Of a stretch of 64,000 bases of DNA, positions 55,642 through 64,000 are shown one piece after another. The stretch covers positions 1 through 64,000 of the forward strand of contig USCH01000004.1 of the NCBI GenBank assembly GCA_900553175.1, in the 5' to 3' direction. How positions within the stretch are numbered: position 1 is the stretch's first letter; the number at the start of each line of letters is the position of its first letter. Made by a program: the position numbers and the translations under genes. The DNA is from an uncultured Alistipes sp. (GTDB lineage Bacteria; Bacteroidota; Bacteroidia; Bacteroidales; Rikenellaceae). The notes beneath the pieces were generated by a model. The model worked only from the letters and a program-made list of their open reading frames with translations, made no database searches and was not told the DNA's origin.

Positions 55642-55672
55642 CAAATATACAACCTTTTCGGCAAATAGCAAA
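55642..55672 (-). promoter_or_regulatory. Promoter of rpmB-rpmG
   Basis: TATATTTG (complement of 55642-55649) with a TTTG -33 element (complement of 55669-55672), spacer 19. A full, strong Bacteroidota promoter, as expected for ribosomal genes. Confidence 0.85.
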
Positions 55673-55702
55673 AGCCCCCGGCTTTTTTTTGAGCCGGGGG
55701 CG
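55670..55702 (-). terminator. Terminator of the fimbrillin-like gene
   Basis: GCCCCCGGCT pairs with AGCCGGGGGC, with CTTTTG following on the minus strand. It overlaps the -33 element of the rpmB promoter. Confidence 0.85.
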
Positions 55703-55735
55703 CAGCGGAGGGCGGAAGCCCTCGGGGAGGGTGGG

Positions 55736-57819
55736 TTACCAGGTCGTCGGCGAGCTGAGCCGGAAGCTCTCGGTCGACAGGGCGCCGGAGGGGGCGCTGC
55801 TTCCGTAGATATGGAGGACGGTGGGCGTTTGCGGTCGTTGCAGCAGATATTGCTGGGAGTGCAGCGCCAGGTCGCCCAGGTCGATCCGCCCCTCGTCGGG
55901 ATAGTAGGTGCCGAAAGAGCTTCCGGCTGCGGAGGAGACCGATTTGAGGGACGAGACGAAGATCGTTCCGAGGTCGAGGTGGTCGAGACCGGTCGGGGTG
56001 AAGGAGAGGACCTGCACCTGGTCCGGATCGTTGGCGTCGATGATCATGTAGTAGGTGCCTTCGGCCCGCGAGAACTCCTCCGTTCCGGCGGCGAGGGCAT
56101 CCAGAGCCGTCTGGTTGCAGAACGGGTCTTTCACCCGGAATGCATCCTGATCGGCAGCCTTCTCGACCTGCAATCCGTGCACGGTGAAGAGCGGAATGCC
56201 GGCGATTTCCGAGAAGAGCCCGCAATCCAGCGAGCCGCTCGTCGAAACGACGCTCCAGTTCCAGCCGAGGGTGCGGTAGCTGTCCGAGAAGGTGTTCATG
56301 GCGCCTTCACGGCTTCGGGCGCCCGCCACCAGTACGTATTCGGTATCCTCGTCCAGACTGTAGCGGCGGAGCGCTCCGTCCGTTCCGTTGGCCTGCTCGA
56401 CGATGGAGATATTCTGTGCCGTGGCGTAGGTCCGGATGATTTCCGGAATGCTCTGACTCTGGCTCAATCGATCGAACGAGTCGCGGGTGAAGAGAGCCAG
56501 GAACAGCTGGTCGGCCTGCTGCGTGCGGATGCGGAAGCCGAGCGACGTCTGCGTCTGCTCGACCAGCTGGACGGTCATCTCGGGAGGCGTACCCGTGGCC
56601 GCCCCGGTCCGTACCTCCGTCCGGAGAATCGTGCCTGCGGAGCCGTCGCCGTCGGCGTAGGAGGCCAGGATGTAATACTCCGTTTCGGGCCACAGGGGGC
56701 ATATGCCGTTATCGTACGCCGTCGTCGCCGTTATCGCGTAGAGGCCCTCTCCGTCGGCCTGCACGGTGGAGCCTATCTGGTTGAGGATGGCCCGCGGCAG
56801 GGTCTCCTCGGTGAAGCTGCCCCCGGCCAGATAATCGTCCCAGCAGCTGCGCGAGACGAGCAGCGTGCGCAGCATGGCGTTGGGTTCGGTCCGGATGCGG
56901 TAGTCGATCGACGTGCCGGTCGCGGAGCCGGTCGTGATCTCCATGTCGGCGGCGATGTCGAAGGCGAACGGTTCCATATCCTTGATTTCGGAACGCCGGA
57001 CCTCTACGTCCTGGGCGGTCGAACGGGTGCAGATGCGTCCTTCGGTGTCGGTGAGCGTCACCGTGAAGCCGTGTTCGTAGCGGCCCGGGATCGTGGCGAA
57101 GTAGAGGTAGGTGGGCTCGGACGAGAGTGTCACCCCTTCGGCGCAATCCAGCGTCAGCAGCTGTGCCGAGGAGGCGGACGGATCGAAATGCATCTCGCAG
57201 GGGGCGTAGGTGCCTTCGGTCAGCCCGGTGCGGTCGTAGGCCATCGTGCCGTTCAACCAGCTGTTGTCGTTGTCTTTCAGGGAGACGGAGGCCAGCGTGG
57301 TGCCTTCTCCCGTCACGGCCAGCCGGATGATGCCGGTCAGATTCTTGAAATCGAGCGTCGTGCCGGAGCCGCAGGCGTACATCGGGGCGGCGTACTGTCC
57401 GAATCCGCCGCTGCGGTAGGGCTGCATCTGGGGAAACGTAATGAGCAACAGCCCTTCCTCCTCCGCGACCGACCGGGCATAGAGGGCTTCGTAGACGGAA
57501 GCCGCCGGAACGTCGTACACCGAGGCGCGGGTGGGATCGTCGGGGTCGGGCACCACGTCGAAAACCGACCATTGGCCGCCGTCGCCGCTGATGAAGATGC
57601 GGTCGCCGGCTTCCCATACGACATCGCAGTCGTTTTGCAGTTGGGTGCGCGTGGCGGGGGCTGAGAGCGTGAGCGTCACCGTCTCGGGCGCAGGGGCGGG
57701 GCCGGGATCGGGCTCGACGACATCATCGGTGGCCGACTGCGAACAGCCGGCGAAGGTCAGAAGCGCGGGCAGGAAGAACCGAAATCCCCCCCCCGAAAAA
57801 TCGTGCGGAATGTTTTCAT
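55736..57819 (-). CDS. Fimbrillin-like surface lipoprotein, frame broken at a poly-G tract
   Basis: The body reads open from before 57679 to 55736 (647 aa from there). The N-terminal half resembles fimbrillins (TRTQLQNDCDVVWEAGDRIF), the rest has FN3-like units (PETEYYILASYADGDGS, DTEYVLVAGARSREG). Upstream in the same frame lies a lipobox LTFAGC followed by SQSATDD, but the ATG at 57819 (MKTFRTIF...) reaches it only if the run at 57787-57794 holds nine Cs instead of eight. As written, ATG gives a short peptide that stops. Either phase-variable or a base-call error. Confidence 0.75.
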
Positions 57820-57921
57820 CGGTGAATTTTTAAGGGGTTTGCTGGGGACAAGATAGGCAATCGTGCCCGGATTTCCAAATTTTCGGGGATATTCGTGCCT
57901 GATTCTCCGCTGATTGTCTGT

Positions 57922-59166
57922 TCAGCGATCCTCGTCGAGCACCTCGCGCAGCAGCGAGATGGCCATCGCCGAAGCGCGGTCGATCACCTGCCCGCGGTCG
58001 GCGCCGCAATGCTTCAGCACGGCCACCGTGCGGTCGGGTGCGGCCACGGCGATCCACACCGTGCCGACGGGCTTTTCGTCCGAGCCGCCCGAAGGTCCGG
58101 CGATGCCCGTGGTGGCCACGGCATAGTCGGCTCCGGCGATGCGGCGCACCCCTTCGGCCATCCGGCGGGCGACCTCTTCGCTCACGGCGCCGTAGCGTTC
58201 GATGACGGCAGGGTCGACGCCCAGCACCTCCGCCTTGGCGCGGTTGCCGTAGCTCACCACGCCGCAGAGGAAGTAGGCCGAGGCGCCGGGCAGGGCCGTG
58301 AAGCGCGAGGCGATGACGCCGCCCGTGCAGCTCTCGGCCGTGGCGAGCGTCCGGCCCCGGCGCTTCAGCGTCCGGTGCACGAGCTCCTGCACCGAGGCGG
58401 TCTCGTATCCGACTATGTAGCGGGGAATGATCGTGCGGAGGGTGTCGAACTGCCGTTCGATCTCGCGTGCGGCCTCGTCGCCGTCGACTTCGTAGGCGGA
58501 TAGCCGCAGCCGCACGCTGCCCGGATTGGGCAGGTAGGCCAGCTTCAGACCGTGCGGCAGCGCGTTTTCCCAGCCGGCGATCCGCTCGGCGAGCATCGAC
58601 TCGGCCAGCCCCGAAGTGACGAGCGTGCGGTGGACGATCCGTTTGAGTGCGAAGCGGGTCTTGAGGCGGGGCATCACCTCGTCCTCCATGAGGTGTTCCA
58701 TTTCGAACGGGACGCCGGGGAGCGAGACGACCACCCCGTCCGCGTGCTCGAACCACATGCCCGGGGCCGTGCCGTAGGCGTTGAAGAGCACCGTGCAGGC
58801 GTCGGGAACTTCGGCCTGCGAGCGGTTGAGGTCGTTGTAGTCGATGCCGCGCTCGCGGAGCATCCGCTCGACGTGCCTTGCGACGACGGGGTCGGCGTGC
58901 ATGCCGCAGCGGAAGAGTCCGGCGAGGGTTTTCTTGGTGATGTCGTCCTTGGTCGGGCCCAGGCCGCCGGTGAGGATCACGACCTGCGATTCGCGCATGG
59001 CCCGGCCGACGATCCCGGCGATGCGGTCCCGGTCGTCGCCCACCGATATTTTTTCGCGCACGACGATGCCTGCGTCGTTGAGGCTGCGGGCGATGGATAC
59101 GGAGTTGGTGTCGACGATCTGTCCGATGAGGATTTCGTCGCCGATGGTGATGATCGAGGCTTGCAT
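57922..59166 (-). CDS. cinA: CinA-family protein / nicotinamide-nucleotide amidase
   Basis: 414 aa, two domains: molybdopterin-binding-like N-half with ITIGDEILIGQIVDTNS and LTGGLGPTKDDITKK, and C-terminal CinA domain with ATAESCTGGVIASRFTALPG and GVVSYGNRAK. The C-domain of such proteins deamidates nicotinamide mononucleotide for NAD recycling. Ten bases separate it from pyrD. Confidence 0.95.
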   Translation of the reverse strand: MQASIITIGDEILIGQIVDTNSVSIARSLNDAGIVVREKISVGDDRDRIAGIVGRAMRESQVVILTGGLGPTKDDITKKTLAGLFRCGMHADPVVARHVERMLRERGIDYNDLNRSQAEVPDACTVLFNAYGTAPGMWFEHADGVVVSLPGVPFEMEHLMEDEVMPRLKTRFALKRIVHRTLVTSGLAESMLAERIAGWENALPHGLKLAYLPNPGSVRLRLSAYEVDGDEAAREIERQFDTLRTIIPRYIVGYETASVQELVHRTLKRRGRTLATAESCTGGVIASRFTALPGASAYFLCGVVSYGNRAKAEVLGVDPAVIERYGAVSEEVARRMAEGVRRIAGADYAVATTGIAGPSGGSDEKPVGTVWIAVAAPDRTVAVLKHCGADRGQVIDRASAMAISLLREVLDEDR

Positions 59167-59176
59167 GAGGATGGGT

Positions 59177-60208
59177 TTAGTCGGTTTTCAGCGTCCGGCA
59201 GATGTCGCGCACCAGGCGTGGCCCTTCGTTGACGAATCCGGTGTAGATCTGTACGAGGTCGGCTCCGGCATCGAGCAGGGCCCGCACGTCGCCGGGGGTC
59301 GTGATGCCTCCGGAGCCGATGATGGGGTAGGTGCCGCCCGAACGGGTGTGGATGCGCCGCACGAGCTCCAGCGTGCGGGGCAGCAGCGGCGCGCCGCACA
59401 GGCGTCCCGTGCCGATCCGGTCGAGGGCGGCGCGGCTCGTCGCCAGACCTTCGCGGCCGAGGGTGCCGTTGGCCACGACGATGCCGTCGAGCGGCGTTTC
59501 GAGCAGGATGTCGGTGATGCGGTCGACGGTCGCGTCGGACATGTCGGGCGAAATCTTGAGCATCACGGGCCGGTACTGGTTCTGTCCGCGGCGGAAGTCG
59601 AACAGCGGTTCGAGGATGCCGAGGATGTAGTCGCGCGTCTGGGTGTGGTCCTCGCGGCAGGCGTTGCCGCAGCTGATGTTGACCGTGAAGTAGTCGGCGT
59701 ACTGATAGAGGTTGCGGAAGAGCTTGAGGTAGTCGCCTGGGGCCTGCTCGGGCGGCGTGGAGGTGTTGCGGCCGATGTTGCAGCCGACGATCGTTCCCGG
59801 ATGGGGGCGTCGCAGGTGGCGCAGCGCCGTCTCCAGCCCGCGGTTGGGCATGCCCATGCGGTGGATGATGGCCCGGTCTTTCGGGAGGCGGAAGACGCGG
59901 GGTCTGGGGTTGCCGCTTTGCGGCCGGGGCGTCAGCGTGCCGATTTCGACGAATCCGAACCCCAGCGCCGTCAGCTCGCGGACGGCTTCGCCGTTGCGGT
60001 CGAATCCGGCGGCCAGCCCCACGGGGTTGGGGAAGCGCCGGCCGAACACTTCGCGTTCGAGCGACGGATGCCGCACGGCGCAGCACCGCTCCAGCAGCCA
60101 CCTGCCGCCGGGGATCATGCCGACGGCCCGCAGGACGAGCAGCACGAGCCGGTGGGCCCGCTCGATGCGGAGCGAGAAGAGCAGCGGTTTTATGATTCGG
60201 CGGAACAC
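59177..60208 (-). CDS. pyrD: Dihydroorotate dehydrogenase (quinone), class 2
   Basis: 343 aa; membrane-associated enzyme of pyrimidine synthesis passing electrons to quinone. N-terminal amphipathic helix region, FPNPVGLAAGFDRNGE, FVEIGTLTPRPQSGNPRPRV, YFTVNISCGNA (catalytic Ser), and IIGSGGITTPGDVRALLDAGA. First in pyrD-cinA. Confidence 0.96.
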   Translation of the reverse strand: MFRRIIKPLLFSLRIERAHRLVLLVLRAVGMIPGGRWLLERCCAVRHPSLEREVFGRRFPNPVGLAAGFDRNGEAVRELTALGFGFVEIGTLTPRPQSGNPRPRVFRLPKDRAIIHRMGMPNRGLETALRHLRRPHPGTIVGCNIGRNTSTPPEQAPGDYLKLFRNLYQYADYFTVNISCGNACREDHTQTRDYILGILEPLFDFRRGQNQYRPVMLKISPDMSDATVDRITDILLETPLDGIVVANGTLGREGLATSRAALDRIGTGRLCGAPLLPRTLELVRRIHTRSGGTYPIIGSGGITTPGDVRALLDAGADLVQIYTGFVNEGPRLVRDICRTLKTD

Positions 60209-60229
60209 GGCTGATGCGCAATTCAGGGC

Positions 60230-60237
60230 AAAGGTAT
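60230..60237 (-). promoter_or_regulatory. -7 element of pyrD-cinA
   Basis: The minus strand reads TACCTTTG, 21 bases before pyrD. Confidence 0.75.
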
Positions 60238-60247
60238 GAAAAATTCG

Positions 60248-61252
60248 CTAAAAGTATTCGCGCCGGTAGGCGTAGCGGTCGCGCATCGTCTCGAACTCCT
60301 CGGGCCGCTGCTTCAGAAGGCGGCTTTGGGCCTCGATGTCGAACGCTCCGCGGATCGTGCTGCAAAGTTCCGGCCATGACAGCATCCGGGGGGCCGGGAG
60401 GGCCGCTTCGGGCGGGTACCACCCGTCGAGGGGCAGGGAGAACGTGCGGGCGACGGCGGCGACGGCCATGGCCGTCGCGGTGGCCTTGCCCTGCTCGGAG
60501 TATCCGGCGATGTGGGGCGTGGCGAGTCGGGCGCCGTCGAGCACCCGGCGGTCGATGCGGGGTTCGTGCTCCCAGACGTCGAGCGCGTAGGGGCGGCCGC
60601 TCGCGGCCAGCGCTTCGGTGTCGGCCACCTCGCCGCGCGAGGAGTTGAGCAGCACGGCTCCCGGCTTCATCCTTTCGAGCAGCCGTGCGTCGGCCAGATG
60701 GCGGGTCGACGGGTCGAGCGGGGTGTGGAGGGTGAGGATGTCGGCGTTGCGGACCGTTTCGTCGAGCGGCCGGAAGCCGAGGTGTTCGCGCGCCTCGCGC
60801 GGCGGGTCGCAGCAGATCGTGCGGAATCCCCAGTGGCGGGCGTAGCGGTCGACGAGCGAACCCACATGGCCCACGCCCACGATGCCGACCGTCTTCTCCG
60901 CGGGATGCCATCCTTCGGTGCGGGCGAGATGCTCCAGCGCGGCCGCCACCCATTGGAGCACGCCCCGGGCGTTGCATCCTGCGGCCGTGGCCACCCGGAT
61001 GCCGCGGGCCGCGCACCACGCCGTGTCGATGTGGTCGAAGCCGATGGTGGCCGTGACGACCAGCCGCACGCGGGAGCCTCCGAGCAGCCGCTCGTCGCAG
61101 CGCGTGCGCGTGCGGACGATGAGGGCGTCGGCGTCGCGCACCTCGCCGGGTCCGATTCCGGCACCCGGCACGTAGCTCACTTCGGCCCACGGTTCGAGCA
61201 CTCCCTTTAAAAAAGGTATGGCGCTGTCGGCGACGATTTTCAGCGATTTCAT
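60248..61252 (-). CDS. pdxB: Erythronate-4-phosphate dehydrogenase
   Basis: 334-aa D-2-hydroxyacid dehydrogenase; oxidises 4-phosphoerythronate for vitamin B6. VVTATIGFDHIDTAW, VGIVGVGHVGSLVDRYAR (NAD motif), LLNSSRGEVADTEAL, and ALDVWEHEPRID (active-site region). The ATG at 61252 is used because upstream frame runs into a tandem repeat. Pairs with pdxJ at 13355. Confidence 0.95.
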   Translation of the reverse strand: MKSLKIVADSAIPFLKGVLEPWAEVSYVPGAGIGPGEVRDADALIVRTRTRCDERLLGGSRVRLVVTATIGFDHIDTAWCAARGIRVATAAGCNARGVLQWVAAALEHLARTEGWHPAEKTVGIVGVGHVGSLVDRYARHWGFRTICCDPPREAREHLGFRPLDETVRNADILTLHTPLDPSTRHLADARLLERMKPGAVLLNSSRGEVADTEALAASGRPYALDVWEHEPRIDRRVLDGARLATPHIAGYSEQGKATATAMAVAAVARTFSLPLDGWYPPEAALPAPRMLSWPELCSTIRGAFDIEAQSRLLKQRPEEFETMRDRYAYRREYF

Positions 61253-61270
61253 TTTCGTGGAATTTTCACA

Positions 61271-61278
61271 CAAAGATA
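61271..61278 (-). promoter_or_regulatory. -7 element of pdxB
   Basis: The minus strand reads TATCTTTG, 18 bases before the start codon, immediately beside the repeat array. Confidence 0.75.
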
Positions 61279-61280
61279 CG

Positions 61281-61499
61281 GATAAGCCGAGCGCAAAAGC
61301 AAATTTATTTGCGTTTTGCCGAGGCGGAGTATCTTCGGCGAAGCCAAAGTGCGGATAAGCCGAGCGCAAAAGCAAATTTATTTGCGTTTTGCCGAGGCGG
61401 AGTATCTTCGGCGCAGCCAAAGTGCGGATAAGCCGAGTGCAAAAGCAAATTTATTTGCATTTTGCCGAGGCGGAGTGTCTTCGGCGGAGCCAAAGTGCG
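61281..61499. repeat. Three tandem 73-bp units
   Basis: Starts at GATAAGCCGAG 61281, 61354 and 61427 (exactly 73 apart) with a diverged fourth unit from 61500. Each contains a hairpin GCAAAA-gCAAAT-tt-ATTTGc-gTTTTGC and a GCCGA...TCGGC pair. Units 1 and 2 differ by one base, unit 3 by about five. The unit is not a multiple of three and no gene is credible here. Confidence 0.9.
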
Positions 61500-61640
61500 G
61501 ATAGGCGGAGGCCGAAGCGGGCCTGCCGGCATTTTGCCGGCAGGGAGGGCCTTCGGCGCAGCCGCCGGGTGCGGACAGACGGATTTTGCCGTCTCGGAAC
61601 GATTTCGGCGGCGCCGAAGATAGGAAACAAGGAAAAAATG
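61500..61640. repeat. Diverged repeat remnant and palindromes
   Basis: A fourth unit that starts like the array, then GCCTGCCGGC-attttgcCGGCAGG and CTTCGGCGCAG pieces. Nothing coding is visible between pdxB and the next gene. Confidence 0.55.
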
Positions 61641-61642
61641 CG

Positions 61643-61650
61643 TACCTTTG
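61643..61650 (+). promoter_or_regulatory. -7 element of the arginase-family gene
   Basis: TACCTTTG, 16 bases ahead of the start codon. Confidence 0.75.
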
Positions 61651-61666
61651 ACCGATTATTTCGCTT

Positions 61667-62710
61667 ATGGAACAACCTGTTTTCGATCCCGACGGAGTGG
61701 GCGTCGCCAACGGCGCCTATTTCGGTTTGCCCTTTACGCCCGACACGGCCCGGCTGGTGCTGATCTCGGCCCCCTGGGACGTGACGGTCTCCTACGGAGC
61801 CGGTGCGGCCTATGCGCCCGACGCCCTGATCGAGGCGTCGACGCAGCTCGATTTCCACGATCCGCTTTCGCCCGGTGCGTGGCGGGCGGGCATCGCGACG
61901 GCCGACATCGACTATTCGCTTCTGGAGTCCTCCGAGCGGCTGCGCGGCGATGCGGTGAAGGTGATCGAACACCTCGAGGCGGGAGGTGCTCCCGGCGACG
62001 AATGGATCCAGCGCAGGGTCCGCCGCGTGAACGAGGGCTGCGCCGCCATGAACGACAACATCGCCGCGCAGGCGGGCCGCTGGCTCGATGCGGGCAGGAT
62101 CGTGGGGCTGGTCGGCGGCGACCACTCCACCTCCTACGGCGCGATCCGCGCCCTGGGCGAGCGGCACGAAGGATTCGGTATCCTGCATATCGACGCGCAT
62201 TGCGACCTGCGCGAAGCCTACGAGGGATTCGAGTATTCGCACGCTTCGGTCATGTTCAACGTCCTGCGCGACGTGGAGCGGGTGAGGCGGATCGTACAGG
62301 TCGGCGTGCGCGATTTCAGCGCCGGAGAGGCTGCGGCGGCGGCCCGGAGCGGGCGTGTCGAGACTTTCGACGGACTTTCGCTCGCGGCGGCGCGGTTCCG
62401 CGGCGTGACGTGGGACGAACAGTGCCGCCGTATCGCCGAGACGCTGCCCGAGGAGGTCTACGTGAGCTTCGACATCGACGGGCTCTCGCCCGACAACTGC
62501 CCCCATACGGGTACGCCCGTGCCGGGCGGGCTGGGTTTCGACGAGGCGCTCTGGCTCGTCGATGCGGTCGTCCGTTCGGGCCGGCGTCTGATCGGTTTCG
62601 ACGTGGTGGAGGTCGCTCCGGCGGCGGAGAGCCGGATCGATGCCGTGGTCGGGGCCCGCGTGCTGTGGAAGCTCTGCGGCCTGACCCTCAAAAGCGATTC
62701 AATGCACTAA
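61667..62710 (+). CDS. Arginase/agmatinase/formiminoglutamase-family hydrolase
   Basis: 347 aa. All manganese-ligand motifs are present: VGGDHSTSYG, HIDAHCDLREAYEG and YVSFDIDGLSPDNCP. Within the family agmatinase is the most likely for Bacteroidota (agmatine to putrescine and urea), with arginase or formiminoglutamase as alternatives. Genes for polyamine synthesis or histidine use are absent nearby, so the substrate cannot be settled. Confidence 0.88.
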   Translation: MEQPVFDPDGVGVANGAYFGLPFTPDTARLVLISAPWDVTVSYGAGAAYAPDALIEASTQLDFHDPLSPGAWRAGIATADIDYSLLESSERLRGDAVKVIEHLEAGGAPGDEWIQRRVRRVNEGCAAMNDNIAAQAGRWLDAGRIVGLVGGDHSTSYGAIRALGERHEGFGILHIDAHCDLREAYEGFEYSHASVMFNVLRDVERVRRIVQVGVRDFSAGEAAAAARSGRVETFDGLSLAAARFRGVTWDEQCRRIAETLPEEVYVSFDIDGLSPDNCPHTGTPVPGGLGFDEALWLVDAVVRSGRRLIGFDVVEVAPAAESRIDAVVGARVLWKLCGLTLKSDSMH

Positions 62711-62728
62711 AGACAAAAAGATAGGATT

Positions 62729-64000
62729 ATGCGTCTGTTTTCGATGTATCGGTGGGTGCGCAGCCGCCACAAGCTTTCGCTGCGCAGCCGTGGGTTCATG
62801 GAGGCCCCCTGGGCGGGCGGCGTCGTGCTGCTCGTCTGCGTGGCGCTGGCCATGCTGCTGGCCAATCTGCCTCTGACCAAACATTATTACCACAACCTGC
62901 TGGAGACCGACCTCTCGCTGGTCGTGCACTCGCCCGGAGGGGTGATCGACTGGGTGTTCCCCGACGGCATGACCGTCGAGAAGTTCATCAACGACTGTCT
63001 GATGGTGGTCTTCTTCTTCACCGTGGGGCTGGAGATCAAGCGCGAGGTGGTCAACGGACAGCTCTCGACCGTGCGCAAGGCCATCCTGCCCGTGCTGGCC
63101 GCGGCCGGCGGCATGATCGCTCCGGCGGTGATCTTCACGATCTTCAACCACGGAACGCTGGCGGCCAACGGCTGGGGAATCCCCACGGCCACCGACATCG
63201 CTTTCGCGGTGGGCATCCTCTCGATGCTGGGCGACCGGGTGCCCGTGTCGCTCAAGATTTTCCTCACGGCGCTGGCCATCGCCGACGACCTGGGGGCCAT
63301 TCTGGTCATCGCCCTCTTCTACGGCGGCGAACTGCAATTCGGGCTGCTGCTGCTTGCCCTCCTCGTCATGGCGGGAGTCTGGGTCATCTACCGCATGGGC
63401 GAAAAACGCATGGGCTTCTATCTGGTGCCCGCCTTCATCGTGTGGGGCCTCTTCTACTATTCGGGGGTGCATGCGACCCTGTCGGGCGTGGCCATGGCCA
63501 TGCTCATCCCTATGGAGCCGCGCTACAGCAAGGAGTATTTCATGCATAAGATGCGCTGGCTGAAGGATTACCTGCTCGACGACGAGACTTCCGGCGCAGC
63601 TTCCGGCGAGGCATTCCCCAACGAGGAGGAGCGGTTCTGTCTGCGCCAGATCGCGCGGCTGAGCTCCGGGTCGGTGGGCATGAGCTACCGGCTGGAGCAC
63701 CGCCTGACGCCTTACGTCACCTTTCTCATCATGCCGATCTTCGCTCTGGCCAACGCCGGCGTGGAGATTCCGTCGATCGAATATTTCGACATCTTCCGCT
63801 TCTCGCCCGAGGCGGGGTCGGTCGGCATGGGCGTCTTCTTCGGATTGCTGGTGGGCAAGCCGCTGGGCATATTTCTTGCGAGCTGGTGTGCGGTGAAGTC
63901 GAAGCTGGCCGTCATGCCCGAGGGGGCCACGTGGCGCATGCTGCTGGCCGTGGCGTGCCTGGGCGGTATCGGATTCACGATGTCGCTTTTCGTCGATTCG
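62729..64000 (+). CDS. nhaA: Na+/H+ antiporter NhaA, 5' part
   Basis: 424 codons run open to the window edge. Motifs: DCLMVVFFFTVGLEIKREVV, the ion-binding Asp pair region ALAIADDLGAILVIALFY, GWGIPTATDIAFAVGILSML, and VACLGGIGFTMSLFVDS near the end of the window. It exchanges 2H+ for Na+ at alkaline pH. It starts 18 bases after the agmatinase-like gene and may share its transcript; NhaA proteins are about 390-450 aa, so only a few residues are missing. Confidence 0.96.
   Translation, partial: MRLFSMYRWVRSRHKLSLRSRGFMEAPWAGGVVLLVCVALAMLLANLPLTKHYYHNLLETDLSLVVHSPGGVIDWVFPDGMTVEKFINDCLMVVFFFTVGLEIKREVVNGQLSTVRKAILPVLAAAGGMIAPAVIFTIFNHGTLAANGWGIPTATDIAFAVGILSMLGDRVPVSLKIFLTALAIADDLGAILVIALFYGGELQFGLLLLALLVMAGVWVIYRMGEKRMGFYLVPAFIVWGLFYYSGVHATLSGVAMAMLIPMEPRYSKEYFMHKMRWLKDYLLDDETSGAASGEAFPNEEERFCLRQIARLSSGSVGMSYRLEHRLTPYVTFLIMPIFALANAGVEIPSIEYFDIFRFSPEAGSVGMGVFFGLLVGKPLGIFLASWCAVKSKLAVMPEGATWRMLLAVACLGGIGFTMSLFVDS

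Noticed and set aside
61281..61499. Regular repeats that could be taken for a CRISPR array.
   Set aside because: The whole 73-bp unit repeats without variable spacers, and no cas gene is present.

Overview
The window is a gene-dense, GC-rich stretch of chromosome from a member of the Bacteroidota. The best guess is Rikenellaceae, Alistipes-like. Three things point there: nearly every intergenic region carries the Bacteroidota sigma-ABfr -7 element TAnnTTTG, several lineage-typical families are present (DUF4295 next to L33/L28, DUF975, a lipocalin-like lipoprotein next to an outer-membrane barrel, a receiver/PPDK hybrid protein), and start sites lack strong Shine-Dalgarno sequences. I see no tRNA, rRNA, CRISPR array, transposase, integrase or phage gene. 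Almost everything is housekeeping, so this is not an accessory island.

Layout. 1-7.6 kb: the 3' end of GAPDH, a GH3 beta-glucosidase, enolase, a probable small RNA, an outer-membrane barrel plus lipoprotein pair, and an AraC-type regulator. 7.8-14.7 kb: the outer-membrane assembly set uppS-bamA-ompH-ompH, then nadK, pdxJ and an SGNH hydrolase. 14.7-25 kb: CCA-type nucleotidyltransferase, a large FN3-like lipoprotein, tsaC-thioesterase, a sialate O-acetylesterase-like lipoprotein, yebC, a membrane-anchored rubrerythrin-like protein and gpsA-pgi. 25-31 kb: the elongasome operon mreB-mreC-mreD-mrdA-rodA. 31-35.4 kb: a P-type ATPase running into a PAP2 phosphatase, a second copy of the small-RNA-like element and a small HTH protein. 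35.4-47.3 kb: a PD40 propeller, a second barrel/lipoprotein pair, gdhA, the receiver/PPDK protein, a GNAT-like protein, gcvT, a GT87-like enzyme and a DHOD-like protein. 47.3-55.6 kb: an HD protein, DUF975, rny, a probable 6S RNA, zapA with a coiled-coil partner, ftsY-rimO and rpmB-rpmG-DUF4295. 55.7-64 kb: a fimbrillin-like lipoprotein, cinA, pyrD, pdxB, a 73-bp tandem repeat array, an agmatinase/arginase-family enzyme and nhaA, which is cut by the window edge.

The most interesting signals lie outside the standard genes. (1) Runs of 8-9 G/C interrupt three loci (33565, 48641, 57787), and in each case exactly one extra base would restore a sensible reading frame. That is either phase variation or systematic homopolymer undercalling. 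(2) Two intergenic elements (4968-5144 and 34886-35099) share promoter, sequence blocks and 3' hairpin design, and look like paralogous small RNAs. (3) A 205-nt RNA with a long closing stem lies between zapA and rny and looks like 6S RNA. (4) The 3' end of rny is duplicated 160 bp downstream with only synonymous coding changes. (5) Short 73-76-bp tandem repeats sit beside pdxB and zapA.
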